Shown in pieces: positions 16,869 to 25,331 of a stretch of 36,789 bases of DNA (positions are counted from its first letter, which is position 1; the number at the start of each line of letters is the position of its first letter). The notes beneath the pieces were generated by a model. The model did no database searches. It was given only the letters and a program-made list of their open reading frames with translations, and was not told where the DNA came from. The DNA lies in assembly GCA_003241645.1 (NCBI GenBank), contig QFOX01000013.1:1-36789 (forward strand), read 5' to 3'. The position numbers were made by a program, and so were the translations under genes. This DNA is from Azospirillum brasilense (GTDB lineage Bacteria > Pseudomonadota > Alphaproteobacteria > Rickettsiales > UBA3002).

Positions 16869-17354
16869 ATGGCAGGCAGCATTAACAAAGTGATTCTCGT
16901 AGGAAACCTTGGGTTCGACCCCGAAATCCGCGCAACGCAGGATGGGCGCGAGATCGCGAACCTTCGCCTTGCCACCAGCGAAAGCTGGAAAGACCGCAAC
17001 ACCGGCGAGCGCAAAGAGAAAACCGAATGGCACCGCGTGGTGATCTTCAACGAGCCGCTGGTGCGCGTGGCGAAAGAGTACCTGAAAAAAGGTTCGAAGC
17101 TCTACATCGAAGGCCAGCTGCAGACCCGCAAATGGACCAACAAGGACGGCCAGGAGCAGTATTCCACCGAGGTGGTGCTGCAGGGCTATAACGGCAACCT
17201 CACCATGCTCGACAGCCCGCGTGACCGCGGCGCCAGCAGCGGCGGTGGCTACAGCAACGATGACGGCTTCAGCCAGCAGGGCAGCTATGGTAACGCAGCA
17301 CCCCAGCGTGCGCGCGCTGTCGAAGCCGAACTGGACGACGAAATCCCGTTTTAG
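16869..17354 (+). CDS. ssb: Single-stranded DNA-binding protein
   Basis: A 161-residue SSB that coats single-stranded DNA and recruits replication and repair proteins. The OB-fold begins MAGSINKVILVGNLGFDPEIR and includes SWKDRNTGERKEKTEWHRVVIF and GSKLYIEGQLQTRKW. A Gly/Ser/Gln-rich linker follows, and the conserved acidic tip is DDEIPF at the C-terminus. The location next to divergent uvrA is usual. No convincing LexA site was found between the two. A palindromic element starts 7 bases after its stop. Confidence 0.97.
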   Translation: MAGSINKVILVGNLGFDPEIRATQDGREIANLRLATSESWKDRNTGERKEKTEWHRVVIFNEPLVRVAKEYLKKGSKLYIEGQLQTRKWTNKDGQEQYSTEVVLQGYNGNLTMLDSPRDRGASSGGGYSNDDGFSQQGSYGNAAPQRARAVEAELDDEIPF

Positions 17355-17360
17355 TTAGCC

Positions 17361-17445
17361 GTCATTGCGAGGAGCGAAGCGACGCGGCAATCCATCGTTA
17401 GGGGTTCTCCCAAGGTGGATTGCTTCACACTTTGTTCGCAATGAC
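17361..17445. repeat. Palindromic element, family B (ssb/dapF junction)
   Basis: A second copy of the family at 12604. GTCATTGCGA (17361-17370) faces TCGCAATGAC (17436-17445), and GGCAATCCA (17386-17394) faces TGGATTGC (17416-17423). It fills most of the 103-base gap between ssb and dapF and, in the dapF frame, would encode a spurious N-terminal extension (RGAKRRGNPS). Confidence 0.8.
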
Positions 17446-17457
17446 ATAGTGGATCGT

Positions 17458-18273
17458 ATGACGAAAACACCCTTCCTGAAAATGCACGGCACCGGCAACG
17501 ACTTCGTCGTGCTGGATGCCCGTGCGCACCCCATCAGCATGAACGCCACGCTGGCCGCGCAGCTTTCGCACCGCCAGTTCGGCATTGGCTGCGACCAGCT
17601 GCTGTTGCTTGAGAAATCCGACGTGGCGGATGTGCGCATGCGCATTTTCAATGCCGACGGTTCGGAGATCAGCACCTGCGGTAACGCGACGCGCTGCATG
17701 GCCGATTTCGTGATGCGCGAAGCGGGTAAGGATACCGCCAGCATCGAGACCGCCGCGGGCATTCGCACCGGCACGCGCGTGGGCGAATCCAGCGTGCAGG
17801 TGGATATGGGCGCGCCGCAGTTCGACTGGCAGGCGATCCCGCTTTCCGAGTCGCGCAACACGCTGCATCTCGGCCTGCAGGAAGGCCTGCTGATGGACCC
17901 CGTGGCCGTGAGCATGGGCAACCCGCATGCGATCTTTTTCGTGCGTGACCTGAAGCACATCAAAATGGCCGAGGCGGGGCCGAAGCTGGAGCACCACCCG
18001 CTCTTCCCGCAACGCGCCAATATCAGCGCGGTGCAGGTCATTGCGCCCGATCATTTGCGCATGGTGGTGTGGGAACGCGGCACCGGCCTGACCATGGCCT
18101 GCGGCTCGGCCGCCTGCGCCGCGGTGGTGGCCGGGGCACTGCGTGAAGTAAGCTTGCGCAAGGCCACCGTGGAATTGCCGGGTGGCACACTGGAAGTGGA
18201 ATGGACCGCCGACGACCGCGTGCTGATGAGTGGCCCGGTCGCTTACGTGTTCAACGGCGAGATTGCTCTGTAG
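17458..18273 (+). CDS. dapF: Diaminopimelate epimerase
   Basis: A 271-residue PLP-independent racemase that converts LL-DAP to meso-DAP for lysine and peptidoglycan. The two catalytic cysteines are Cys74 in STCGNATRC and Cys215 in MACGSAACAA; the Ala after each Asn/Ser is the form I associate with alphaproteobacteria. The N-terminal KMHGTGNDFVVLDAR is diagnostic. The ATG at 17458 is chosen by homology; 31 upstream in-frame codons belong to the palindromic element. The ribosome-binding site is weak. mtaB and ftsY follow further downstream in the common alphaproteobacterial order, here interrupted by a minus-strand gene. Confidence 0.96.
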   Translation: MTKTPFLKMHGTGNDFVVLDARAHPISMNATLAAQLSHRQFGIGCDQLLLLEKSDVADVRMRIFNADGSEISTCGNATRCMADFVMREAGKDTASIETAAGIRTGTRVGESSVQVDMGAPQFDWQAIPLSESRNTLHLGLQEGLLMDPVAVSMGNPHAIFFVRDLKHIKMAEAGPKLEHHPLFPQRANISAVQVIAPDHLRMVVWERGTGLTMACGSAACAAVVAGALREVSLRKATVELPGGTLEVEWTADDRVLMSGPVAYVFNGEIAL

Positions 18274-18284
18274 AAAAACGGAGG

Positions 18285-18306
18285 GGGAGTCGCCGGAGCG
18301 ACTCCC
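18285..18306. terminator. Hairpin between convergent dapF and an orphan gene
   Basis: A perfect 9-bp stem, GGGAGTCGC (18285-18293) and GCGACTCCC (18298-18306), with a 4-base loop. On the minus strand it is followed six bases later by TTTTT (18279-18275). It probably ends transcription from the minus-strand gene and may help end dapF. Confidence 0.6.
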
Positions 18307-18311
18307 AAGCC

Positions 18312-18590
18312 TCACTGAGGTAGGTACACGGTAAAACGGGCTTCCGACGCGCCGACATGGTGAGGATAGCCCTCGAATGTCAGCCCGTGCTGGATCGCGA
18401 CTTGCGACAGCACCAGCAAAATGCGCTGGCTGGGCGGGAACTTGGCGACCAGCTTCTTGGGTTTGTTTTTCCATTTCAGCTGGGCGATGTCCGTTCCCTC
18501 TTTCTCGAGCGCAGTGATGATGCGTTTGGTGGCAAATTCACGAACCGCCAACGCAACAAAAGCGTCTTGCGTCAGAGTGGTATCCGTCAT
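18312..18590 (-). CDS. Hypothetical protein, 92 residues
   Basis: A small basic soluble protein, unrecognised. It starts MTDTTLTQDAFVALAVREF and contains a Lys-rich stretch LKWKNKPKKLVAKFPPSQ followed by RILLVLSQVAIQHGL. The ATG at 18590 has an excellent Shine-Dalgarno (GGGAG, 7 bases upstream), preferred over a GTG at 18620. It has no neighbours on the same strand and lies between dapF and mtaB, genes that are often adjacent, so it looks like an insertion into that block. Confidence 0.65.
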   Translation of the reverse strand: MTDTTLTQDAFVALAVREFATKRIITALEKEGTDIAQLKWKNKPKKLVAKFPPSQRILLVLSQVAIQHGLTFEGYPHHVGASEARFTVYLPQ

Positions 18591-18754
18591 GCGTTTACTC
18601 CCATACTTCAATCGGGTCACAGGATTGTGAGCTTGCGATTGGATCTTTTAAAAAAGAAAAGAACGGCGCTGCCCTAGCAGCAATGCATGACGGTTTAATG
18701 ACAGAATACGAAGCAAACCTTTACTTTCTGCGGTTTTTCGCTAGATAGGCGGCC

Positions 18755-19993
18755 ATGTCCATCGATGTTGTCACCTTCGGCTGCCGCCTGAACACCTACG
18801 AGAGTGAGGTGATGAAGAAGCACGCGCAGGACGCAGGGCTCGCCGAGACCATCATTTTCAACACCTGCGCCGTCACCGCGGAAGCTGAAGCGCAGGCCCG
18901 CCAGGCCATTCGCCGTGCGCGGCGCGAGCACCCGTCCAAGCGCATCGTGGTGACCGGCTGCGCGGCGCAGGCGCGTCCTGAGCAGTTCAGTGAAATGCCT
19001 GAAGTGAACGCCGTGTTGGGCAACGAAGAGAAAATGCATGCCGCGCCGTACCTCGCCATCGACAGCGAGCGCGCGCAGGTCAACGACATCATGAGCGTGA
19101 AAGAAACGGCGGCGCATCTGGTCGCGTCGTTCGACGGCAAAGCCCGCGCTTTCATGCAGGTGCAAAATGGCTGCAACCACCGCTGCACCTTCTGCATCAT
19201 CCCCTATGGCCGCGGCAATTCACGTAGCGTGCCCGTGGGCGAAGTGGTGGCCCAAGCCCGTGCGCTGGTAGAAGCCGGCTATAACGAGATCGTGTTCACC
19301 GGCGTGGATGTTTCCGACTATGGCAAGGACCTGCCCGGCGCGCCCACGCTGGGGCAGATGATGCGCCGCGTGCTGGCGCTGGTGCCGGAGCTCAAACGCC
19401 TGCGACTTTCCAGCATCGACGCGGTGGAAGTGGACGAGGATCTCTACCGCCTCATCGCCGAAGAGCCGCGGCTGATGCCGCATCTGCATGTCAGCCTGCA
19501 GGCGGGCGACGACATGGTGCTCAAGCGCATGAAGCGCCGCCATTTGCGGGCGGATATTATTGCATTCTGCGCGAAGGTGCGCGCCCTGCGGCCGGATATG
19601 GTGTTCGGCGCGGACATCATCGCGGGCTTTCCCACCGAAACGGACGCGATGTTCGACAACACCCTGCAGCTGGTGGACGAGGTGGGCCTGACCTACCTGC
19701 ATGTGTTCCCCTATTCGGCGCGCCCGGGCACGCCGGCCGCGCGCATGCCGCAAGTGCCCAAGGACGTGCGCAAGGCCCGCGCGGCACAGCTGCGCGAAGC
19801 GGGCGCGCGCCAACTGGCGGGCTATCTTGCCGGGTTGGTGGGCAGCGCGCAGCAGATCGTGGTGGAGCAGGACGGGCTGAGTGGCCACGCTGCCGGGTTC
19901 GCCCCCATTAAACTAACCGCGCCACGGCCGGTGGGTAGCCTGCACACGGTGCGCATCGCCCACGCCGACGCACAGTATGGATACGCCGCATGA
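18755..19993 (+). CDS. mtaB: tRNA N6-threonylcarbamoyladenosine methylthiotransferase
   Basis: A 412-residue radical-SAM methylthiotransferase that converts t6A37 to ms2t6A37 in tRNAs. The N-terminal cluster-binding cysteines are Cys10, Cys38 and Cys69 (TFGCRLN, NTCAVT, VTGCAAQ). The radical-SAM motif is NGCNHRCTFC with Cys140, 144 and 147. SLQAGDDMVLKRMKRRH and ADIIAGFPTET are typical of the MiaB/MtaB family, and a C-terminal TRAM-like region ends the protein. AGGCGG lies only two bases before the ATG. The stop overlaps the ftsY start as ATGA. Confidence 0.94.
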   Translation: MSIDVVTFGCRLNTYESEVMKKHAQDAGLAETIIFNTCAVTAEAEAQARQAIRRARREHPSKRIVVTGCAAQARPEQFSEMPEVNAVLGNEEKMHAAPYLAIDSERAQVNDIMSVKETAAHLVASFDGKARAFMQVQNGCNHRCTFCIIPYGRGNSRSVPVGEVVAQARALVEAGYNEIVFTGVDVSDYGKDLPGAPTLGQMMRRVLALVPELKRLRLSSIDAVEVDEDLYRLIAEEPRLMPHLHVSLQAGDDMVLKRMKRRHLRADIIAFCAKVRALRPDMVFGADIIAGFPTETDAMFDNTLQLVDEVGLTYLHVFPYSARPGTPAARMPQVPKDVRKARAAQLREAGARQLAGYLAGLVGSAQQIVVEQDGLSGHAAGFAPIKLTAPRPVGSLHTVRIAHADAQYGYAA

Positions 19994-20892
19994 ACTGGTT
20001 CTCCCGCTTGTCGGATGGTCTGAAAAAGACCTCCACATCGCTCACCGAAGTGTTCACCAAGACCAAGCTGGATCAGGACACGCTCGATGCGCTGGAAGAA
20101 CAGCTCATCATGGCGGATATGGGCGCGGCGACGGCCGCGAGCATCGTGGCCGAGATCGCGGAAGGCCGCGTGGATAAGGATATTTCGGCCGAGGAGATCC
20201 GCGCGCTGCTGGCCGCCGCGGTCGCCAAGCGTTTGGCCCCCTTCGCCACGCCGCTGGACGTGGCCGCCCACGCACCCTGCGTGGTGCTGGTGGTGGGGGT
20301 AAATGGCAACGGAAAAACTACCACCATCGGCAAGCTGGCCTACCAGCACCAGCAGGCGGGCCGCCGGGTGGCGCTGGTGGCGGCAGATACGTTCCGCGCA
20401 GCCGCCGTAGCGCAGCTGCAGCGCTGGGCCGAACGCGGATGCTGCCTGTTCTTCAGCGGGGCGGAAGGGGCCGACCCTGCCGCCGTGGCCTATGCCGGGC
20501 TGGAAGCCGCGATGCAGCAACGCGCCGATGTGGTGTTCATCGACACCGCCGGTCGCCTGCATACCAAGAAGGAACTGATGGCCGAGCTGGAGAAGATCAC
20601 CAAGGTCATGCGCAAGCTGGTGCCGGACGCGCCGCACCACGTGCTGCAGGTGCTGGATGCGACCACCGGCCAGAACGCGTTGATGCAGCTGGAGGCGTTC
20701 AAGCAGGTGGCCGGGGTGACCGGGCTGGTCGTCACCAAGCTGGACGGCACCGCGAAAGCGGGCGTCGTGCTGGCGCTTGCCGAGAAGTTTCGCCTGCCAA
20801 TTCATGCACTTGGCGTGGGCGAGGGCGAGGGTGACCTGCAACCTTTCCGGGCCGAGGATTTTGCCCGTGCGCTGGCGGGCGTGGCGGCCTGA
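19990..20892 (+). CDS. ftsY: Signal recognition particle receptor FtsY
   Basis: A 300-residue SRP receptor GTPase, partner of Ffh. It lacks the long acidic A domain of E. coli FtsY and starts directly with an amphipathic helix and N domain (NWFSRLSDGLKKTSTSLTEV), as in many alphaproteobacteria. The G domain shows GVNGNGKTTT at 103-112, ADTFRAAAVAQL, DTAGRLHTK and TKLDGTAKAG, and the end is GVGEGEGDLQPF. Translational coupling to mtaB by ATGA is clear. A terminator at 20993-21023 ends this unit before the type IV secretion operon. Confidence 0.96.
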   Translation: MNWFSRLSDGLKKTSTSLTEVFTKTKLDQDTLDALEEQLIMADMGAATAASIVAEIAEGRVDKDISAEEIRALLAAAVAKRLAPFATPLDVAAHAPCVVLVVGVNGNGKTTTIGKLAYQHQQAGRRVALVAADTFRAAAVAQLQRWAERGCCLFFSGAEGADPAAVAYAGLEAAMQQRADVVFIDTAGRLHTKKELMAELEKITKVMRKLVPDAPHHVLQVLDATTGQNALMQLEAFKQVAGVTGLVVTKLDGTAKAGVVLALAEKFRLPIHALGVGEGEGDLQPFRAEDFARALAGVAA

Positions 20893-20963
20893 GTTTCGGC
20901 TGTGATAACTTGGCCGCTATCGGTGCGGCACAGGCGCGATATTTACGCAAATTTAGTAAATTC

Positions 20964-20992
20964 TTGGTATTCTTTTTAGAATTAAGTATAAT
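20964..20992 (+). promoter_or_regulatory. Near-consensus sigma-70 promoter of the virB operon
   Basis: TTGGTA (20964-20969), exactly 17 bases, then a perfect TATAAT (20987-20992). The predicted start near 21000 gives a leader of about 60 bases before virB3. The region around it is AT-rich in an otherwise GC-rich sequence. It is the strongest promoter seen in the window. Confidence 0.75.
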
Positions 20993-21023
20993 CGGCGGAA
21001 CTATAAGCATATTCGCCGTTTTT
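20993..21023 (+). terminator. Terminator hairpin overlapping the virB promoter start
   Basis: CGGCG plus AA (20993-21000, one bulged G) pairs with TTCGCCG (21012-21018), closing an 11-base loop, followed by T5 (21019-21023). It can terminate read-through from ftsY. A transcript starting near 21000 from the virB promoter would lack the 5' arm and escape it. A second small hairpin (CCGTT 21016-21020 with AACGG 21024-21028) shares bases and is exclusive with it. Confidence 0.55.
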
Positions 21024-21060
21024 AACGGTGCCTTTGCCAAAAAACCAATGGGGTACATCG

Positions 21061-21357
21061 ATGTCCACCGGTCGCCTGCGCGCTGATCCGCTGTTCCAGG
21101 GGCTTGCACGCCCGCCCATGATCGCGGGCGTCAGCTACATGTATTTCGTGCTGAACGCCATGATCACCATGGTCATGTTCATCAACACGCACTCGTTCCT
21201 GTCGTTCCTGATCGGCGGCATCATCCACCTGTTCGGCTACCTGCTCTGCATGAAGGAGCCGCGCGCGGTGGAACTGTGGATGCTGCGCATGAAACACGGC
21301 TACCGCAGCTGGAACCGCCATTTCTACCACCACACCAATTCCTACGACGTGTTCTAG
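21061..21357 (+). CDS. virB3: Type IV secretion system protein VirB3
   Basis: A 98-residue inner-membrane protein of the type IV secretion apparatus that partners VirB4. Residues 8-20 (ADPLFQGLARPPM) carry the typical VirB3 DPLF-G-RP motif. Two hydrophobic segments follow at about 20-40 and 44-63, then a basic and aromatic C-terminal part. The ATG at 21061 has GGGG 7 bases upstream. It is the first gene after the strong promoter, and virB4 follows after 15 bases. Confidence 0.88.
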   Translation: MSTGRLRADPLFQGLARPPMIAGVSYMYFVLNAMITMVMFINTHSFLSFLIGGIIHLFGYLLCMKEPRAVELWMLRMKHGYRSWNRHFYHHTNSYDVF

Positions 21358-21372
21358 GAGCATTGCTGAACC

Positions 21373-23769
21373 ATGTTATTGAAGCCGCTGAAACGTCGTC
21401 AGGTGTCCAAGGCTGTGTATGCCGGGCGCGAAGTTTCGGCTGCGGATTTTATTCCCTACGAGCACCATTGGGACAAAGAGACCATCATCACCAAAAAGCG
21501 TGAACTGCTGCAGGTGATCAAGATCGAGGGTTTCTCCTTCGAGACCGCCGACGACGACGTCGTCGATATGAAGAAGATGGTGCGCAACTCGCTCTATAAA
21601 TCCATGGCGGAAGGTACCTTCGCCATGTGGTTCCACACCATTCGTCGCCGCCAAAGCGCCTATCCGGGCGGCGACATGCCGCCGGGCTACGCCAAATACG
21701 TGGACGATAAATGGAAGCATAAGCACCATTCGCGCTCCAGCTTCGTCAACGAGCTGTACGTGACCGTGGTGCGCAAGCAGGACACCAAGGGCGCGGCGAA
21801 GATCGAGAACATCTTCAGCAAGCTTGAGCGCCGCACCAACAAAGACGCCGACAGTGTGCAGCTGAAGGAAATGCACAAGGAGCTGAAAGAGGCCGTCTAC
21901 CGCGTAATGGCGACCTTCAAGGATTATGGCGCACGCACCCTGACCACCAAGATGACCGAATACGGGCCCGTATCCGAACCGCTGGAGTTCCTGGGCAAGC
22001 TGGTGAATGCCGGCGACACGCAGAAAATGCTCGTGCCCACCATCGACATTGCGCATTACCTGCCGGTGAACCGCCTGTATTTCGGCAGCCGCGCCATCGA
22101 GATCCGCACGCCCACGGGCACGAAATACGCAGGCATGATCAGCATCAAGGAATATTCGCCGCACACCGCCGCGGGCATTATGGATGCGTTCCTGCAGCTG
22201 CCGTTCGAATTCGTGGTGTCGCAAAGCTACCAGTTCGAGAACCGGCAGACCAATATCGGCTCCATGCAGCTGCAGCAGCGCCGCATGATGCAGGCGCAGG
22301 ACGTGGCGGTAAGCCAGGTGCGCGAGATCTCCGAAGCGCTGGATATGTCCATGTCCGGCCATATCGCGTTCGGCGACCACCACCTGACCGTGCTTTGCTA
22401 CGAAGATAATTTGAACGCGCTGGAAGGCGCGCTTTCCATGGTGATCGCCGAGCTGGTGAATGTGGGCATCAACCCGGTGCGCGAAAAGCTGGTGATGGAG
22501 CAATGTTTCTGGGCGCAGCTGCCCGCGAACTTCGATTTCATCGGCCGCCGCTCGAAGATCAATACGCTGAACATCGCCGGTTTTGCGGCCATGCACAACT
22601 ACCCCATCGGTCGCGAAAGCGGCAACCACTGGGGCGATGCAGTGACCGTGTTCGACACCACCTCGGGCACGCCGTTCTTCTTCAATTTCCATGCGCGCGA
22701 CGTGGGCCACACCACCATCATCGGCCCGACCGGTGCGGGTAAGACCGTGCTCATGAACTTCCTGTGCGCGCAGGCGCGCAAATATAACTGCCGCATGTTC
22801 ATGTTCGATAAAGATCGCGGGGCGGAAATTTTTGTGCGCGCGCTGGGCGGCAAATACACCAACATCGACCCCGGGCGCGCGTGCTATTTCAACCCGCTGC
22901 AGCTCGACGATACGATGGAGAATCGCAGCTTCATCAGCGAGTGGGTCACGGCGCTGGTGTCGTCCACCGGCGAGGTCATCACCGCCGAGGATCTGGACAT
23001 CATCGCCCGCGCGGTGGATGGGAATTTCAAACTCGCCAAGGAAGACCGGGTGCTGCGCAACATCGCGCCGTTCTTCGGGCTGGAAACGCCGGGCAGCATT
23101 GCCGCGCGCCTGAAGCAGTGGCATTCCGGCGGGCGTTACAGCCAGATATTCGACAACGCGCAGGACGTGGTGAATTTCCAGGCCGACACCGTCTTCGGCT
23201 TCGAGATGGGCGACGTGCTGGCCAACAAGGCCACGCTCATTCCGGTGCTGCTGTACCTGTTCCACCGCATCCAGATCTCGCTGGATGGGACGCCGACCAT
23301 GATCATCCTCGACGAGGCATGGGCGCTGATCGATAACAAAGTCTTCGCGGGCAAAATTAAAGACTGGCTGAAAACGCTGCGTAAGCTGAACGGCATGGTG
23401 GTGTTCGCCACCCAGTCGGTGGAAGATGCGGTGAATTCCGGCATCTCCGACACGCTCATCCAGCAGACGGCGACGCAGATCTTCCTGCCGAACCCGAAAG
23501 CGACCGAGCCATACCGCAAAGCCTTCATGCTTTCGGAGCGCGAGTTCAACCTGCTGAAGAACACCGACCCCGCGACGCGCTACTTCCTGGTGAAGCAGGG
23601 CAAGGACGTGGTGGTCGCGCGCATCGACCTGTCGGGCATGGATGACATCATCAACGTGCTCTCGGGGCGGGCGGAAACCGTGGTGCTGCTGGACGAGATC
23701 CGCGCGCAGGTGGGCGACGACCCCGAAGACTGGCTGCCCATTTTCACCCAGAGGGTAAAGAAACTTTGA
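21373..23769 (+). CDS. virB4: Type IV secretion system ATPase VirB4
   Basis: A 798-residue inner-membrane-associated ATPase that powers assembly and substrate transfer. The Walker A motif GPTGAGKT is at 451-458 and Walker B IILDEAW at 644-650. Also visible are the CagE/TrbE/VirB-type N-terminal domain, LPANFDFIGRR, KDRGAEIFVRALGG, and the C-terminal VFATQSVEDAVNSGISDTLIQQT arginine-containing block. Full length for the family with no interruption, so probably functional. It lies 15 bases after virB3 and overlaps the next gene by four bases. AGGAG lies 12 bases before the ATG. Confidence 0.95.
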   Translation: MLLKPLKRRQVSKAVYAGREVSAADFIPYEHHWDKETIITKKRELLQVIKIEGFSFETADDDVVDMKKMVRNSLYKSMAEGTFAMWFHTIRRRQSAYPGGDMPPGYAKYVDDKWKHKHHSRSSFVNELYVTVVRKQDTKGAAKIENIFSKLERRTNKDADSVQLKEMHKELKEAVYRVMATFKDYGARTLTTKMTEYGPVSEPLEFLGKLVNAGDTQKMLVPTIDIAHYLPVNRLYFGSRAIEIRTPTGTKYAGMISIKEYSPHTAAGIMDAFLQLPFEFVVSQSYQFENRQTNIGSMQLQQRRMMQAQDVAVSQVREISEALDMSMSGHIAFGDHHLTVLCYEDNLNALEGALSMVIAELVNVGINPVREKLVMEQCFWAQLPANFDFIGRRSKINTLNIAGFAAMHNYPIGRESGNHWGDAVTVFDTTSGTPFFFNFHARDVGHTTIIGPTGAGKTVLMNFLCAQARKYNCRMFMFDKDRGAEIFVRALGGKYTNIDPGRACYFNPLQLDDTMENRSFISEWVTALVSSTGEVITAEDLDIIARAVDGNFKLAKEDRVLRNIAPFFGLETPGSIAARLKQWHSGGRYSQIFDNAQDVVNFQADTVFGFEMGDVLANKATLIPVLLYLFHRIQISLDGTPTMIILDEAWALIDNKVFAGKIKDWLKTLRKLNGMVVFATQSVEDAVNSGISDTLIQQTATQIFLPNPKATEPYRKAFMLSEREFNLLKNTDPATRYFLVKQGKDVVVARIDLSGMDDIINVLSGRAETVVLLDEIRAQVGDDPEDWLPIFTQRVKKL

Positions 23770-25331
23770 CCGTACGCGCGCGCATGTTGGGCCTGCTTGC
23801 CATGGTGTGCACCATGGTAGCCTTGTTTGCTGCGCCCAGCCCCGCCATGGCACAGGCCACCACGCCGCCCACCAAATGCTCGGAATATGTGGGCGTGACC
23901 AACCGCATCGTCACCTGCGTGCGCGAAACGATCGAGGCGGTATCCTACAAATATTACGATGAATTCTACCCCTACGTGCAGGGCATGATCGCGGGCTTCC
24001 TCACGCTATCGGTGATCATTTACGGCATCATGGCGTCGTTCGGGATGCTGGAGAAGATCGGCCGCGACACGTTCGTGCTGATGATCAAGCTGGCCTGCAT
24101 CACCTTCTTCATCACCAACACCGACTTCATGTATGAGAACATCGTGAAGGCCATGGATGCGGCCGGGGAATCGGTGGTGGAGTTCACGCCCGATAGCGGG
24201 CCGCTGACCGACCAGACCAATGCCGACAACGCAACCTGCCTCAAGCGCATGCGTGAGGCCATCGGCGCGACGGATTCGAAGAATTTCAGCCCGCCATGGC
24301 TGGCGGTGGATTGCATGATCGATTCGGTCATCGGCATCAAGGTGCCCACCAATGGCGATGGCACCACCCCCACCAAAGGCGCGCCGGATAAGTGGTTCAA
24401 CGACAATCTCGACAAGGAAGGTTTGTCGCGCGGGGTGATCGGCTTCTTCTTCTCCACGCTGCAAAGCTCGGTCATGGGCTTCATGTTCGCGGTGATCGGC
24501 TTCTTCTTCGTGTATTCGCTGGTCTGGCTTATCGCCAAGGCGTTGTTCACGTATCTTGCCGCCTATATCGCGCTGGCGTTCATGGTCATCTTCGCGCCCA
24601 TCTTCATTCCGCTCATCCTGTTCCGTCCCACCAAGGAATATTTCACGAAATGGGCCAAGCTGGTCATCTCCTTCATGCTGCAGCCGGTCATTATTCTGGT
24701 GTTCATCAGCTTCACGATCGCAGCGATCGACCTTGCCCTGTTCACGGGCGATTATTCGGTGATGTACCGCATCGCGGGCGATGCGTCGCGCCAGAAGGGG
24801 TTCAACCTCAATAAATACCTCGAGGAGAATGAGGTTTCGAAGAAAGTACCTTCCGCGCCCGTGCAGGTGCGCACGGGCCGCACCTCGGCCGATAAGCTCG
24901 AGAAAACGGTGGGCAGTATTTTCGACAACTCCACCTGGATCGATTGCAGTAAGAAGGTGATGGACGGCGACCCGAAGGCGAAAGCGGCATGCTCGCAGAG
25001 CTACCCGGTGCAGGTCTGGCGCGATTCCATCGACTGGAAAAAGCTGGCGGAAGTGCGCACCCCCGCCGTGACCGTTTCCGGCGCGGATGTGACGCCCGGC
25101 CAGCAGATCTCGCGCGAGGTGATCGCCGCGCTGCTGTTCGCTGCCGTGGTCGTGTTCATCATGAACGGGCTGATGCGCGTGGTGCCGAACATCGTCAACG
25201 ACCTGCTGGGTGATTCGTTCCAGTCGCCGAACCTGTTCGGCGCGGTCAGCCGTAACTCAGGCATGGGCGGGCTCGACCAGATCAGCCAGAATATCAGCAA
25301 CCGCATACGTGGAACGGGGATCGTGCGATGA
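23766..25331 (+). CDS. virB6: VirB6-like polytopic membrane protein, copy 1
   Basis: A 521-residue TrbL/VirB6 family protein, an inner-membrane channel component of the secretion system. It has a signal peptide (hydrophobic 7-23, APSPAMA before Gln30). A short periplasmic segment with Cys38 and Cys51 follows, then membrane segments at about 70-95, 103-118 and a large cluster at 223-325 containing FAPIFIPLILFRPTKEYFTKW. After a polar loop a last segment lies at about 456-475. The TTG start at 23766 overlaps the virB4 stop (TTGA) with GAGGG upstream; an ATG at 23784 is possible. The hydrophilic loop at 132-220 is probably periplasmic. Confidence 0.88.
   Translation: MTVRARMLGLLAMVCTMVALFAAPSPAMAQATTPPTKCSEYVGVTNRIVTCVRETIEAVSYKYYDEFYPYVQGMIAGFLTLSVIIYGIMASFGMLEKIGRDTFVLMIKLACITFFITNTDFMYENIVKAMDAAGESVVEFTPDSGPLTDQTNADNATCLKRMREAIGATDSKNFSPPWLAVDCMIDSVIGIKVPTNGDGTTPTKGAPDKWFNDNLDKEGLSRGVIGFFFSTLQSSVMGFMFAVIGFFFVYSLVWLIAKALFTYLAAYIALAFMVIFAPIFIPLILFRPTKEYFTKWAKLVISFMLQPVIILVFISFTIAAIDLALFTGDYSVMYRIAGDASRQKGFNLNKYLEENEVSKKVPSAPVQVRTGRTSADKLEKTVGSIFDNSTWIDCSKKVMDGDPKAKAACSQSYPVQVWRDSIDWKKLAEVRTPAVTVSGADVTPGQQISREVIAALLFAAVVVFIMNGLMRVVPNIVNDLLGDSFQSPNLFGAVSRNSGMGGLDQISQNISNRIRGTGIVR

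Noticed and set aside
17365..17457. A 31-codon extension of dapF
   Set aside because: Encoded by the palindromic element; DapF homologues start just before KMHGTGNDF.
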